Shown: in pieces, positions 1 to 7,721 of the stretch
Position numbering within the stretch: position 1 is the stretch's first letter
Layout of the letters: each line of letters opens with the position of its first letter
Source: Trueperella pyogenes
Lineage (GTDB): Bacteria; Actinomycetota; Actinomycetes; Actinomycetales; Actinomycetaceae
Direction of reading: 5' to 3'
Assembly: GCF_900460345.1 (NCBI RefSeq)
Contig: NZ_UHHW01000005.1
Location: forward strand, 1 to 11,833
Length of the DNA stretch: 11,833 nt
Translations under genes and position numbers: made by a program
Notes under the pieces: model-generated
The model's input: the letters and a program-made list of their open reading frames with translations, nothing else
Told to the model about the DNA's origin: nothing
Database searches by the model: none

Positions 1-1
1 T

Positions 2-274
2 GCGCATGCGGCACATATCTTAGCAACAGTACTCCCACCGGTAGGCGCCCAGAACCAAGATGAAAACCAGAATCCTAGCGATAGTACAGTACCCAAGGCA
101 CCCCATCCGACGGAAATAACAGATTCACCTGCCACGCTGTCTGCCTCTGATGGGGCAAGTAAATCCAAGGGTTTGCCTGTCACCGGTGTACACATTCTTT
201 CGCTCATGATAGTGACTTTTGGTTTAGGTGCACTTGGGATTCTTGCTTTGCTTCTTCGCCGCGCTCAGCACTGA
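2..274 (+). CDS. LPXTG-anchored surface protein, C-terminal end (left-arm copy)
   Basis: This is the last 90 residues of a cell-wall surface protein, cut by the window edge. A Pro/Ser/Thr/Asp-rich stalk (about residues 12-54) is followed by the sortase signal LPVTG at 172-186, a hydrophobic membrane segment (ILSLMIVTFGLGALGILALLL) and a short RR-containing basic tail before TGA. This is the standard sorting signal by which class A-type sortases attach Gram-positive proteins to peptidoglycan. The right-arm copy has the same translation and extends further upstream, where FG-GAP-like repeats are visible. No rho-independent terminator is obvious directly downstream. Confidence 0.85.
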   Translation, partial: AHAAHILATVLPPVGAQNQDENQNPSDSTVPKAPHPTEITDSPATLSASDGASKSKGLPVTGVHILSLMIVTFGLGALGILALLLRRAQH

Positions 275-482
275 GCCAACACAACTGAATATGCAGTCAA
301 CGTTGAACGAAAACTTTCTGGGAATTGTTTGTCGCAAGGAGTCGTATTGCACAGGTGCACATTACGGTATTAACACCAATATCGTCTGCCTATTGAGATG
401 CCAGTGATAACTTAGCGAGCAGATTGGATACCCAATGGCAAAGCCTATGCACTCGCAGAATCGGGGTGTTTTCCTACACTAA

Positions 483-508
483 GAATCAACCAGCCCTTGG
501 TTGGATTC
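483..508 (+). terminator. Imperfect hairpin downstream of surface-protein gene (left arm)
   Basis: GAATCAACC and GGTTGGATTC form a stem of about 9 pairs with one bulged base around a 7-base loop. It lies about 210 bases after the surface-protein stop and about 140 bases before dxs. There is no T tract on either side, so it is a weak terminator candidate and could equally be a regulatory inverted repeat. The mirrored copy is at 10949-10974. Confidence 0.25.
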
Positions 509-571
509 AGTGCTCCATAAGAAACTTAAGAAAGATCTCTGCCACATCCAGGAGTTAAGACAACATAGCTG

Positions 572-577
572 TTGACA
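572..577 (+). promoter_or_regulatory. Possible -35 hexamer upstream of dxs (left arm)
   Basis: A consensus TTGACA lies about 72 bases upstream of the dxs start. With a 17-base spacer, the matching -10 position reads AACCAA, which is poor. A TAATCT at 621-626 fits the actinobacterial TANNNT pattern but is too far away to pair with it. The hexamer is at 10881-10886 in the right arm. This is a weak candidate only. Confidence 0.2.
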
Positions 578-649
578 CAGCCCTTTCCATAGCGAACCAA
601 GTCATGCTTTCGATCAGTGGTAATCTATGCGTAGTTAAAAGGAGAACCG

Positions 650-2510
650 GTGATTCTTGATTCGATAAATGGCCCGAGGACCTCGCATCACTCAAGGTTA
701 GGGACCTCGAGCAACTGGCGGAAGAAATCCGCCGCTTCCTCGTCGTCAACGTGGCAAAGACGGGCGGGCACCTAGGGCCAAACCTGGGCGTTGTGGAGCT
801 GAGCATTGCGTTACATCGCGTGTTTGATTCGCCCCGCGACACTGATTTGGGACACCGGCCAAAGCCTATGTTCACAAGATTCTCACCGGCCGCAAAGACT
901 TTGCGCGCCTGCGTCAAGAGGGTGGGCTTTCAGGCTACCCCTCGCGCGCGGAGTCGGAGCACGACGTCGTGGAGAACTCACACGCCTCAACTGCCTGTCG
1001 TGGGCCGATGGTATCGCCCGCGGACTGCAGCTTTCTGGCAAAGATAGCTCGGTGGTCGCCATCATTGGCGACGGCGCGATGACTGGCGGCATGGCCTGGG
1101 AGGCGCTGAACAACATAGCTGAGGATCCAGATCGCCCGCTGGTTATCGTCCTCAATGACAATGGCCGCTCGTACGCGCCTACCGTGGGCGGGATCGTGCG
1201 TCGCTTTGACCCGGTGCGCAAACTCGACGCGGTGCGAGTCAACCGGGACTACGAGAACTTCCTCGAATGGGGAAAGCGTACCCTGCAAGGCTCTGGAGTA
1301 CCGGGAAAACTCACGTATGACACGTTGCGCGGCATCAAGAAGGCATGAAGGAGATTTTCTTCGACGCCGGAATCTTCGACTCGCTGGGGCTGAAGTACAT
1401 CGGCCCCGTTGACGGCCACGATATCAAGAGCCTCGAAGAGGCCTTGACGATGGCGCGCGATTACGGTGGTCCCGTCGTCGTGCATGCGATTACAGAAAAA
1501 GGACGCGGGTTCAAGCCAGCCGAGGAGAACAAAGCTGACCGCTTCCACGCGGTAGGTAAGATCCACCCAGAGACCGGGCTTCCGATCGAGCCCTCGCGGT
1601 TCGGATGGACATCTATTTTTGCCGAGGAAATACTGAAGATCGCGCGCAACGATGCCTCGATTGTGGGGTGACGGCGGCGATGTTGCAACCGGTTGGGCTC
1701 TCCCTACTGCGGGAAGAGTTTCCTAAGCGCGTGATCGATGTCGGCATCGCCGAGCAGCACGCGGTCACAATGGCTGCGGGTCTGGCAAAAGCGGGTTTTC
1801 ATCCAGTCATTGCACTGTATGCGACCTTCCTCAACCGTGGCTTTGACCAGCTCTCATGGATGTCGCGCTCCATAACGCGCCTGTGACGATCTGTCTCGAT
1901 CGGGCCGGGTGACGGGCGACGACGGCCCCTCGCACAACGGCATGTGGGATCTGTCAATGGCAGCGATGATCCCCAACCTGCGTGTAGCCGTTCCGCGCGA
2001 CGAGCAGCGCATGCGCGAGCTTCTCAGCCAAGCTACGCAGGTTCAATCGCCTACCCTCGTGCGTTACCCGAAAGGCTCAGTGCTTACGAGATCCCGGCTC
2101 TCCGTTCGATTGGCCAGCTCGACGTCCTCTTTGAGCGTGTGGTCGAGGGGGAGCCCCCGATCGTTCTTGTGGCCGTCGGCCCCATGGCACACGCCGTGAT
2201 TGAGGCAGCGCAGGGACTCGACGGTTCGCTCGTGGCGGTCGACCCACGATGGGTGCTCCCAATTTCAGATCAGCTTGTTGACCTTGCCGCCACCTCGGCA
2301 GGCGTTGTGGTACTCGAAGATGGCCTCGCTACCGGGGGCGTAGGTGACGCGCTGCGCTCTGCCTTGGCAAGGTCCGGATCGTATGTGCCTGTGAAGAGCC
2401 TCGGCATTGACAAGAGATTTCTCCAGCACGCCACGCGCGGGGCGATTCTTCATCGCCAAGCGATGGACGCCGACGCCGTACGCACTGCGGTCTGCCAGCT
2501 GCGCGGCTAG
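650..2510 (+). CDS. dxs: 1-deoxy-D-xylulose-5-phosphate synthase, frame-broken copy (left arm)
   Basis: DXS is a cytoplasmic thiamine-diphosphate enzyme that condenses pyruvate and glyceraldehyde 3-phosphate into DXP, the first step of the MEP isoprenoid pathway. I chose the GTG at 650 because AAAAGGAG lies just upstream and translation gives the family N-terminus ([14 protein letters not shown]). Nine small deletions, near 675, 839, 861, 994, 1340, 1667, 1853, 1907 and 2083, break the frame. Adding back the 11 missing bases, using the right arm, gives 1872 bases and 623 residues, a normal DXS length. In the merged protein I see GHQAYVHK (71-78), the ThDP motif GDGAMTGG (142-149), the catalytic Glu in GIAEQHAV (Glu371, like E. 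coli Glu370) and [15 protein letters not shown] (420-434). The gene converges on the RNase D-like gene, with 15 bases between stops. The breaks look like sequencing errors, not decay. Confidence 0.93.
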
Positions 2511-2522
2511 AGCACAGCTGGC
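2494..2522. terminator. GC-rich hairpin between convergent dxs and RNase D-like gene (left arm)
   Basis: GCCAGCTG (2494-2501) and CAGCTGGC (2515-2522) form a perfect 8-pair stem with a 13-base loop that contains the dxs stop codon. It sits exactly where two convergent genes meet, so it could serve both directions. It has no T tract, so termination is inference. Confidence 0.4.
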
Positions 2523-2525
2523 CGC

Positions 2526-3735
2526 CTATAGGTGCTGTCCGGCCACGGCGTCGTGAATACGATCGCCGACGAGCTCGATTTGCCACGGGCGGGCGCCGTC
2601 GGCGGCAAGGAGGGTGAGGAGCTCGTCGCGTGTGCGCCAGCCTTTCCACGCCGCTAACTTTTGTGTACGCGGCTTGAGCAGGACTTCTTGGACGGATGGC
2701 GAGGCTTTCAGCAATGCCCAGCACAGTTGGGCGCAATAGTTCCCAGCGCTGGCGGCCTGAGGATCCTTACGCGGCCATTCGTTGGTGGGCGGGAACGGAT
2801 CTTTCTTCTCACTAAATTTCCGCTCTGGAAGTGCAGATTCGTCCAGACGCCAGGCGATCTCAATGGCATGCCACCACGTGTTGACATCCCTTTTGCGCGC
2901 TTCGGAGCGGAAGAGGGAAGAATTGACGACGTCGGCTCGCGAGCGCGGCTTGCGCTTGGCCAGTTCCGCAAGAATCTGGTTGGGCAAGATCCTGTGCGGC
3001 GCGATGTCGCGCCGCCTGGCCAGGTCGTCGCGGGCGTTCCACAGCTCGCGCATCATGGCAAGCGCGCGTTGGTCTTTGATTCCGGCTCGACGCGCGGGAC
3101 GGCGCCACGGCTGCTGGCGTGGCGGGGGCGGGCTGGCGCACACGCACCTCCTCGCACTCTTGGACGAACCAAGAAAAACGCTCGGCCTCCAGGAGTTGCG
3201 CGGTGAGCTCGGTGCGCAACTCGTGAAGCAACTCCACATCGAGCGCGGCGTAGGTCAGCAGCGGTAGTGGAAGCGGGCGCTGCGACCAGTCAGAGTTCGA
3301 GTATTCTTTCGCCAGCGACCAGCCGAGCACCTTCTCGCACAGCGCCTGCAACGAGACTCGTTCGTAGCCCAGCAACAGTGCGGCGATCTCGGTGTCGAAC
3401 ACGGTTGTGGGAGTTAACCCCAGCTCACGCAGACACAGGAGATCTTGGTGAGCTGCGTGGACAATCCACTCGCAATTCATCACCTCACGCAGCCCGTCGA
3501 GCCTATCCTCGATGCCCACCGGATCGATGAGGAATGTTCCTACGCCCTCACGGCGGATCTGGAGGAGGTAGGCGCGATTCGTGTAGCGCATCTCGTTGGC
3601 GCGCTCAGTATCGACGGCGAGAGGGCCGGCTCCTGCCGCTAAGCGCGCCACGGCGTCGTCGATATCGTCATGAGTGACTGGGGGCAGCCCGTCGCGAGGT
3701 ATATCGAGGGGACGAGAGGGAATAGACAGGGTCAA
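2526..3735 (-). CDS. RNase D-like 3'-5' exoribonuclease with HRDC region, frame-broken copy (left arm)
   Basis: This is a DEDDy-family exonuclease related to RNase D, expected to trim RNA 3' ends in the cytoplasm. Merging the arms gives 402 residues. The exonuclease domain spans about residues 20-185: VDTE with Asp42 and Glu44, HQDL with Asp98, and YAALD with Tyr162 and Asp166. An Arg/Pro-rich linker (198-217) follows, then an HRDC-like region starting near residue 221. In this copy an extra base in the G run at 3124-3128 breaks the frame in the linker. A deletion near 2751 and an insertion near 2691 leave about 20 residues in the wrong frame. The start is TTG at 3735, overlapping the TGA of the upstream DUF3000 gene, which suggests translational coupling. 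The M. tuberculosis counterpart beside dxs1 is the Rv2681-type protein. Confidence 0.88.
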
Positions 3736-4316
3736 ATCTTTTCCACCTTACGGGCGAGCGTTCTCACCGATTCGTCCCACGGGCCGAGGCCGGTCATCGA
3801 CGCGGCGAACTCCGCCCACGCGTGCAGGTGTTCGGCCAGATAGGGGGTCTGTGGTGTCCACGATGCGCGAAGCTCAAGTTCCACTCGGGACGAATTGAGA
3901 TACAAGCCACCGAACGTTTCATTGAAAACACGCGTGACTGTGCCATTGAGGCTGTGGTAGGAAGCCCGTGCGCCCACAAGGGCATCCACGAGCCAGGACC
4001 ACGCAACTTCACCTAAAAGTGGATCATCGCCCATTTCTGCATCCATTGGTGCTTGGGCATGGATGACAACGCGGAACGTCCCGTTCCACGCGGGCTGCCC
4101 GACCGGATCGTGCAAAACGACGAATTTGGCGTTGCCGCGCAGATGGTCGGGGTCAAGCACAGGGGAGTCGTTGACCTCCACCTGCAAAGCTACTGCCCAC
4201 GGCGCAATTCGGGTGGGGCCGGGAATTTGAGCAACATGCAGTTCGGGGCGAAACTCATGACCCTTGAGAGAATCAAGGGCAGTGATGAACTCCGCTGGCG
4301 GCTGTTGAATGGTCAC
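3732..4316 (-). CDS. DUF3000 family protein, intact copy (left arm)
   Basis: This is a 194-residue soluble protein with no signal peptide or membrane segment. It matches what I know of DUF3000, a family confined to Actinobacteria whose function is unknown. Conserved-looking stretches are FITALDSLKG near the N-terminus, PWAVALQVEV, GDDPLLGEVAWSWLVDAL in the middle and a Trp-rich C-terminal part ending LGPWDESVRTLARKVE. The start is GTG at 4316. I see no good Shine-Dalgarno sequence before it, so the start is moderately certain. It lies 80 bases after the treZ stop, and its TGA overlaps the TTG of the RNase D-like gene. The constant pairing of these two genes suggests linked roles, but no function can be read from the sequence. 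The frame is intact here and broken in the right-arm copy. Confidence 0.88.
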   Translation of the reverse strand: MTIQQPPAEFITALDSLKGHEFRPELHVAQIPGPTRIAPWAVALQVEVNDSPVLDPDHLRGNAKFVVLHDPVGQPAWNGTFRVVIHAQAPMDAEMGDDPLLGEVAWSWLVDALVGARASYHSLNGTVTRVFNETFGGLYLNSSRVELELRASWTPQTPYLAEHLHAWAEFAASMTGLGPWDESVRTLARKVEKI

Positions 4317-4396
4317 ATTCCGACTTTAGCGGCGCCATTAAGCGCATTGGCGGCGGCACGCCGAACTTGTCAGGGGCGTCAGAGTCCGGCGCAGCG

Positions 4397-5730
4397 CTAC
4401 TTGCGGTACACAGCTAACCCCGGCCCGGTGAAACAGACGCCGTCGGCGCTGCGTATGGGGGAGTCCCATGCAAGAACCTCGGTGCCTTCGAACGGCACGG
4501 GCACCACGCGCTCGTCGTCGGCGATAGAAAAGACGACGAACGTCTGCCCGCGCCTCATCCAACCAGCCTTTTCATCTATGTGCAACTCAGTACGGGACCG
4601 ATCTGCGCAAGCGATGTCTGGATCCGATTTTCGCAAGGCGATGAGCGAACGGACAAAATCGTGCATGCGCCGGTGGGAAGCATCGTCCAACTCGTGCCAG
4701 TCCAATTTCGACTCAAGGAAGGTCGTGACATCTTGCGGATTCGGCATGGACACGGCGATGTCGCCGTAGACGGATTCGAAGTCCCATGAGGCAAACTCCG
4801 CTTGCCGTCCCTCCTTGATGAGTGGCCCGAGCTCAGGACCATGATCGGTGAAGTAATGGAAGGGACGGCGCGTTGCCCACTCCTCGCCCATGAACAGCAT
4901 CGGGGTGTAGTGAGAGAGCAAGATCAGCGCGCGGGAGACCGCGAGCTTGGCTGGCGACAACGTAAGTGATGGCCGGTCGGAGATGAGGCGGTTGCCTACC
5001 TGATCGTGATTCTCATCGAAGACCATCAACCTATGCCCACTCACGTGCTCAGGAATCTCCTGTCCACGTGGCGCGGCAGCGAATTGCAGTTGCTGACCTA
5101 CTCGCACGAAGCCATGTTCGAAAGCCTGCCGCATAGTCCCCTCATGGGTGTAGTCCACGTAGTAGGCGTTCTTTTCCCCGGTCAGCCACACGTGCAGGGC
5201 GTGGTGAACGTCGTCAGCCCACTGCATGTCCATCCCGAATCCGCCCTGCGCGGTGGGAATGACCATGGACGGGATGTTGAGGTCGGATTCGGCGGTCAAG
5301 GTTAAAGTCCGCCCCAGCTGCGCGCCGAGTGCGGCCACTTCGTCAGATAGCTCGGATAGGAAGTGGTAGTCGGATTCGTCGTGCAGATGGGGGACGGCGT
5401 CGAGGCGCAAAGCATCGAAGTGGTAGTCGCGTAGCCACTGTTTAGCGTTGTCGATGAGGTAGCGCCGCACATGGGCGGCGTCCTCGCCGTCGAGATTGAG
5501 CGCAGCGCCCCAGGGCGTATGGTGGCGGTCAGTGAAGTAGGGGCCAAATTGGGCAAGGTAATTGCCATCGGGCCCGAAATGGTTGTAGACGACGTCGAGG
5601 CACGCCGACATCCCGCGGGCATGAATACCGTCCACGAGTGCGGCGAGGTCTGCGGGCGTGCCGTAGGGATGGTGAAGGGCGTATATGGACACCCCGTCAT
5701 AGCCCCAGCCGCGTTCGCCCGGCATGCCAG
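4397..5730 (-). CDS. treZ: Malto-oligosyltrehalose trehalohydrolase, 5'-truncated at the turn (left arm)
   Basis: TreZ (a GH13 alpha-amylase family enzyme) releases trehalose from maltooligosyl-trehalose made by TreY. The recognisable protein begins at GMPGERGWGYDG near 5728 and runs about 443 residues to the TAG at 4397-4399. Around 140 N-terminal residues of a typical 560-600 residue TreZ are missing. GH13 signatures appear in order: DVVYNHFGP (region I), LRLDAV with the nucleophile Asp at 5399-5401, LTAESDLN with the acid/base Glu at 5288-5290, and DENHDQVGN with the third Asp at 5003-5005. The TreZ-typical LFMGEEWA follows. RLDAV is followed by PHL rather than the HAI I would expect, in both arms. 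The frame stays open to 5752, but residues beyond 5730 are not TreZ-like. I see no treY in the window. Confidence 0.93.
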
Positions 5731-5833
5731 TACGGCACGCCCCCCGGCACATCCGGCGCTCGGCCGATGCGGACGGCGTCGACGTCTATTGCCATGCCCG
5801 GCGGTGGAAGGTAAGTGGGGGAGGATCGTGGGC
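5621..5833. other. Turn-around of the inverted repeat with degraded treZ copy
   Basis: The centre is GTAC at 5730-5733, flanked by GGCATGCCA on the left and GGCACGCC on the right. One lost T and one T-to-C change would make this a perfect palindrome. On the minus strand, 5621-5728 encodes a good TreZ segment (GMPGERGWGYDG onward). On the plus strand, 5734-5833 should repeat it but is scrambled. A faint trace remains: DGVDVYCHA at about 5770-5800 against DGVSIYALH in the good copy. High identity resumes abruptly at 5834. I read 5734-5833 as an error-rich reading of the same treZ bases after a fold-back turn. An unrelated inserted spacer is the alternative. Confidence 0.6.
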
Positions 5834-7057
5834 GCCCGCGGGATGTCGGCGTGCCTCGACGTCGTCTACAACCATTTCGGGCCCGATGGCAATTACCTTG
5901 CCCAATTTGGCCCCTACTTCACTGACCGCCACCATACGCCCTGGGGCGCTGCGCTCAATCTCGACGGCGAGGACGCCGCCCATGTGCGGCGCTACCTCAT
6001 CGACAACGCTAAACAGTGGCTACGCGACTACCACTTCGATGCTTTGCGCCTCGACGCCGTCCCCCATCTGCACGACGAATCCGACTACCACTTCCTATCC
6101 GAGCTATCTGACGAAGTGGCCGCACTCGGCGCGCAGCTGGGGCGGACTTTAACCTTGACCGCCGAATCCGACCTCAACATCCCGTCCATGGTCATTCCCA
6201 CCGCGCAGGGCGGATTCGGGATGGACATGCAGTGGGCTGACGACGTTCACCACGCCCTGCACGTGTGGCTGACCGGGGAAAAGAACGCCTACTACGTGGA
6301 CTACACCCATGAGGGGACTATGCGGCAGGCTTTCGAACATGGCTTCGTGCGAGTAGGTCAGCAACTGCAATTCGCTGCCGCGCCACGTGGACAGGAGATT
6401 CCTGAGCACGTGAGTGGGCATAGGTTGATGGTCTTCGATGAGAATCACGATCAGGTAGGCAACCGCCTCATCTCCGACCGGCCATCACTTACGTTGTCGC
6501 CAGCCAAGCTCGCGGTCTCCCGCGCGCTGATCTTGCTCTCTCACTACACCCCGATGCTGTTCATGGGCGAGGAGTGGGCAACGCGCCGTCCCTTCCATTA
6601 CTTCACCGATCATGGTCCTGAGCTCGGGCCACTCATCAAGGAGGGACGGCAAGCGGAGTTTGCCTCATGGGACTTCGAATCCGTCTACGGCGACATCGCC
6701 GTGTCCATGCCGAATCCGCAAGATGTCACGACCTTCCTTGAGTCGAAATTGGACTGGCACGAGTTGGACGATGCTTCCCACCGGCGCATGCACGATTTTG
6801 TCCGTTCGCTCATCGCCTTGCGAAAATCGGATCCAGACATCGCTTGCGCAGATCGGTCCCGTACTGAGTTGCACATAGATGAAAAGGCTGGTTGGATGAG
6901 GCGCGGGCAGACGTTCGTCGTCTTTTCTATCGCCGACGACGAGCGCGTGGTGCCCGTGCCGTTCGAAGGCACCGAGGTTCTTGCATGGGACTCCCCCATA
7001 CGCAGCGCCGACGGCGTCTGTTTCACCGGGCCGGGGTTAGCTGTGTACCGCAAGTAG
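5834..7057 (+). CDS. treZ: Malto-oligosyltrehalose trehalohydrolase, 5'-truncated (right-arm copy)
   Basis: This 407-codon fragment translates identically to the left-arm copy from ARGMSACLDVVYNH to the TAG at 7055-7057. GH13 residues are in place: region I DVVYNH at 5858-5875, nucleophile Asp at 6053-6055, acid/base Glu at 6164-6166 and the third Asp at 6449-6451. The frame happens to be open upstream through the turn to 5471, producing a fused product of more than 500 residues whose first part is antisense to treZ. That fusion is spurious. The real gene body is recognisable only from 5834, with a corrupted trace back to about 5734. Confidence 0.92.
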   Translation, partial: ARGMSACLDVVYNHFGPDGNYLAQFGPYFTDRHHTPWGAALNLDGEDAAHVRRYLIDNAKQWLRDYHFDALRLDAVPHLHDESDYHFLSELSDEVAALGAQLGRTLTLTAESDLNIPSMVIPTAQGGFGMDMQWADDVHHALHVWLTGEKNAYYVDYTHEGTMRQAFEHGFVRVGQQLQFAAAPRGQEIPEHVSGHRLMVFDENHDQVGNRLISDRPSLTLSPAKLAVSRALILLSHYTPMLFMGEEWATRRPFHYFTDHGPELGPLIKEGRQAEFASWDFESVYGDIAVSMPNPQDVTTFLESKLDWHELDDASHRRMHDFVRSLIALRKSDPDIACADRSRTELHIDEKAGWMRRGQTFVVFSIADDERVVPVPFEGTEVLAWDSPIRSADGVCFTGPGLAVYRK

Positions 7058-7137
7058 CGCTGCGCCGGACTCTGACGCCCCTGACAAGTTCGGCGTGCCG
7101 CCGCCAATGCGCTTAATGGCGCCGCTAAAGTCGGAAT

Positions 7138-7721
7138 GTGACCATTCAACAGCCGCCAGCGGAGTTCATCACTGCCCTTGATTCTCTCAAGGGTCATGAG
7201 TTTCGCCCCGAACTGCATGTTGCTCAAATTCCCGGCCCCACCCGAATTGCGCCGTGGGCAGTAGCTTTGCAGGTGGAGGTCAACGACTCCCTGTGCTTGA
7301 CCCCGACCATCTGCGCGGCAACGCCAAATTCGTCGTTTTGCACGATCCGGTCGGGCAGCCCGCGTGGAACGGGACGTTCCGCGTTGTCATCCATGCCCAA
7401 GCACCAATGGATGCAGAAATGGGCGATGATCCACTTTTAGGTGAAGTTGCGTGGTCCTGGCTCGTGGATGCCCTTGTGGGCGCACGGGCTTCCTACCACA
7501 GCCTCAATGGCACAGTCACGCGTGTTTTCAATGAAACGTTCGGTGGCTTGTATCTCAATTCGTCCCGAGTGGAACTTGAGCTTCGCGCATCGTGGACACC
7601 ACAGACCCCCTATCTGGCCGAACACCTGCACGCGTGGGCGGAGTTCGCCGCGTCGATGACCGGCCTCGGCCCGTGGGACGAATCGGTGAGAACGCTCGCC
7701 CGTAAGGTGGAAAAGATTTGA
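7138..7721 (+). CDS. DUF3000 family protein, frame-broken copy (right arm)
   Basis: This is the same gene as the intact 194-residue copy in the left arm. Here a C is missing from a run of four near 7289-7291. After VEVNDS the GTG-initiated frame goes wrong and ends early at 7440. The correct frame resumes from that point to the TGA at 7719-7721. Function is unknown and the family is actinobacterial. The stop overlaps the TTG start of the RNase D-like gene at 7718. Confidence 0.86.

Larger units (their letters stand above)
275..649. other. AT-richer intergenic region between surface-protein gene and dxs (left arm)
   Basis: I see no gene in these 375 bases. They contain a perfect 10-base palindrome TCAACGTTGA at 297-306, an imperfect hairpin at 483-508, a TTGACA hexamer at 572-577 and the dxs ribosome-binding site at 637-643. 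The region should carry the dxs promoter and the end of the surface-protein transcript. It differs from the right-arm copy by only two single-base indels, near 400 (one C fewer) and near 514 (one C more). Confidence 0.7.
1..5731. repeat. Left arm of giant inverted repeat
   Basis: Read in reverse complement, this stretch matches 5732-11457. Anchor pairs are base 1 with 11457, the surface-protein stop 274 with 11184, the dxs start 650 with 10808, the dxs stop 2508 with 8942, the DUF3000 start 4316 with 7138 and the treZ stop 4397 with 7057. The sum of paired coordinates drifts only between 11450 and 11458, so the arms are co-linear and differ by scattered tiny indels. The best-matched part ends at 5620 (partner 5834). 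Beyond that, similarity decays sharply to the turn at 5730-5733. The repeat reaches the first base of the window and probably continues to the left of it. I infer a fold-back sequencing or assembly chimera. Confidence 0.97.

Noticed and set aside
572..626. TTGACA plus TAATCT as a sigma-70-type dxs promoter
   Set aside because: The spacing between the two hexamers is about 43 bases, and the correctly spaced -10 position reads AACCAA. I kept only a low-confidence -35 entry.
555..1566. Several open frames opposite or offset to dxs
   Set aside because: They overlap the conserved DXS coding sequence, show no family resemblance, and arise from high GC that lacks stops on the opposite strand.
650..2510. 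Programmed frameshifting or pseudogenisation of dxs
   Set aside because: There are nine small deletions in one copy and different ones in the other, with conserved motifs intact on either side of each break. No slippery site or stimulatory structure is needed.
4053..5305. Plus-strand open frames opposite treZ and DUF3000 (for example 4053-4769 and 5006-5305)
   Set aside because: They are antisense to clearly recognised conserved genes, and their mirror images occur at 6149-6448 and 6685-7227. No ribosome-binding site or protein-like features are visible.
5734..5833. A novel domain or regulatory element in the loop of the inverted repeat
   Set aside because: The trace similarity to the mirrored treZ segment and its position directly after the turn make corrupted base calls the simpler explanation.
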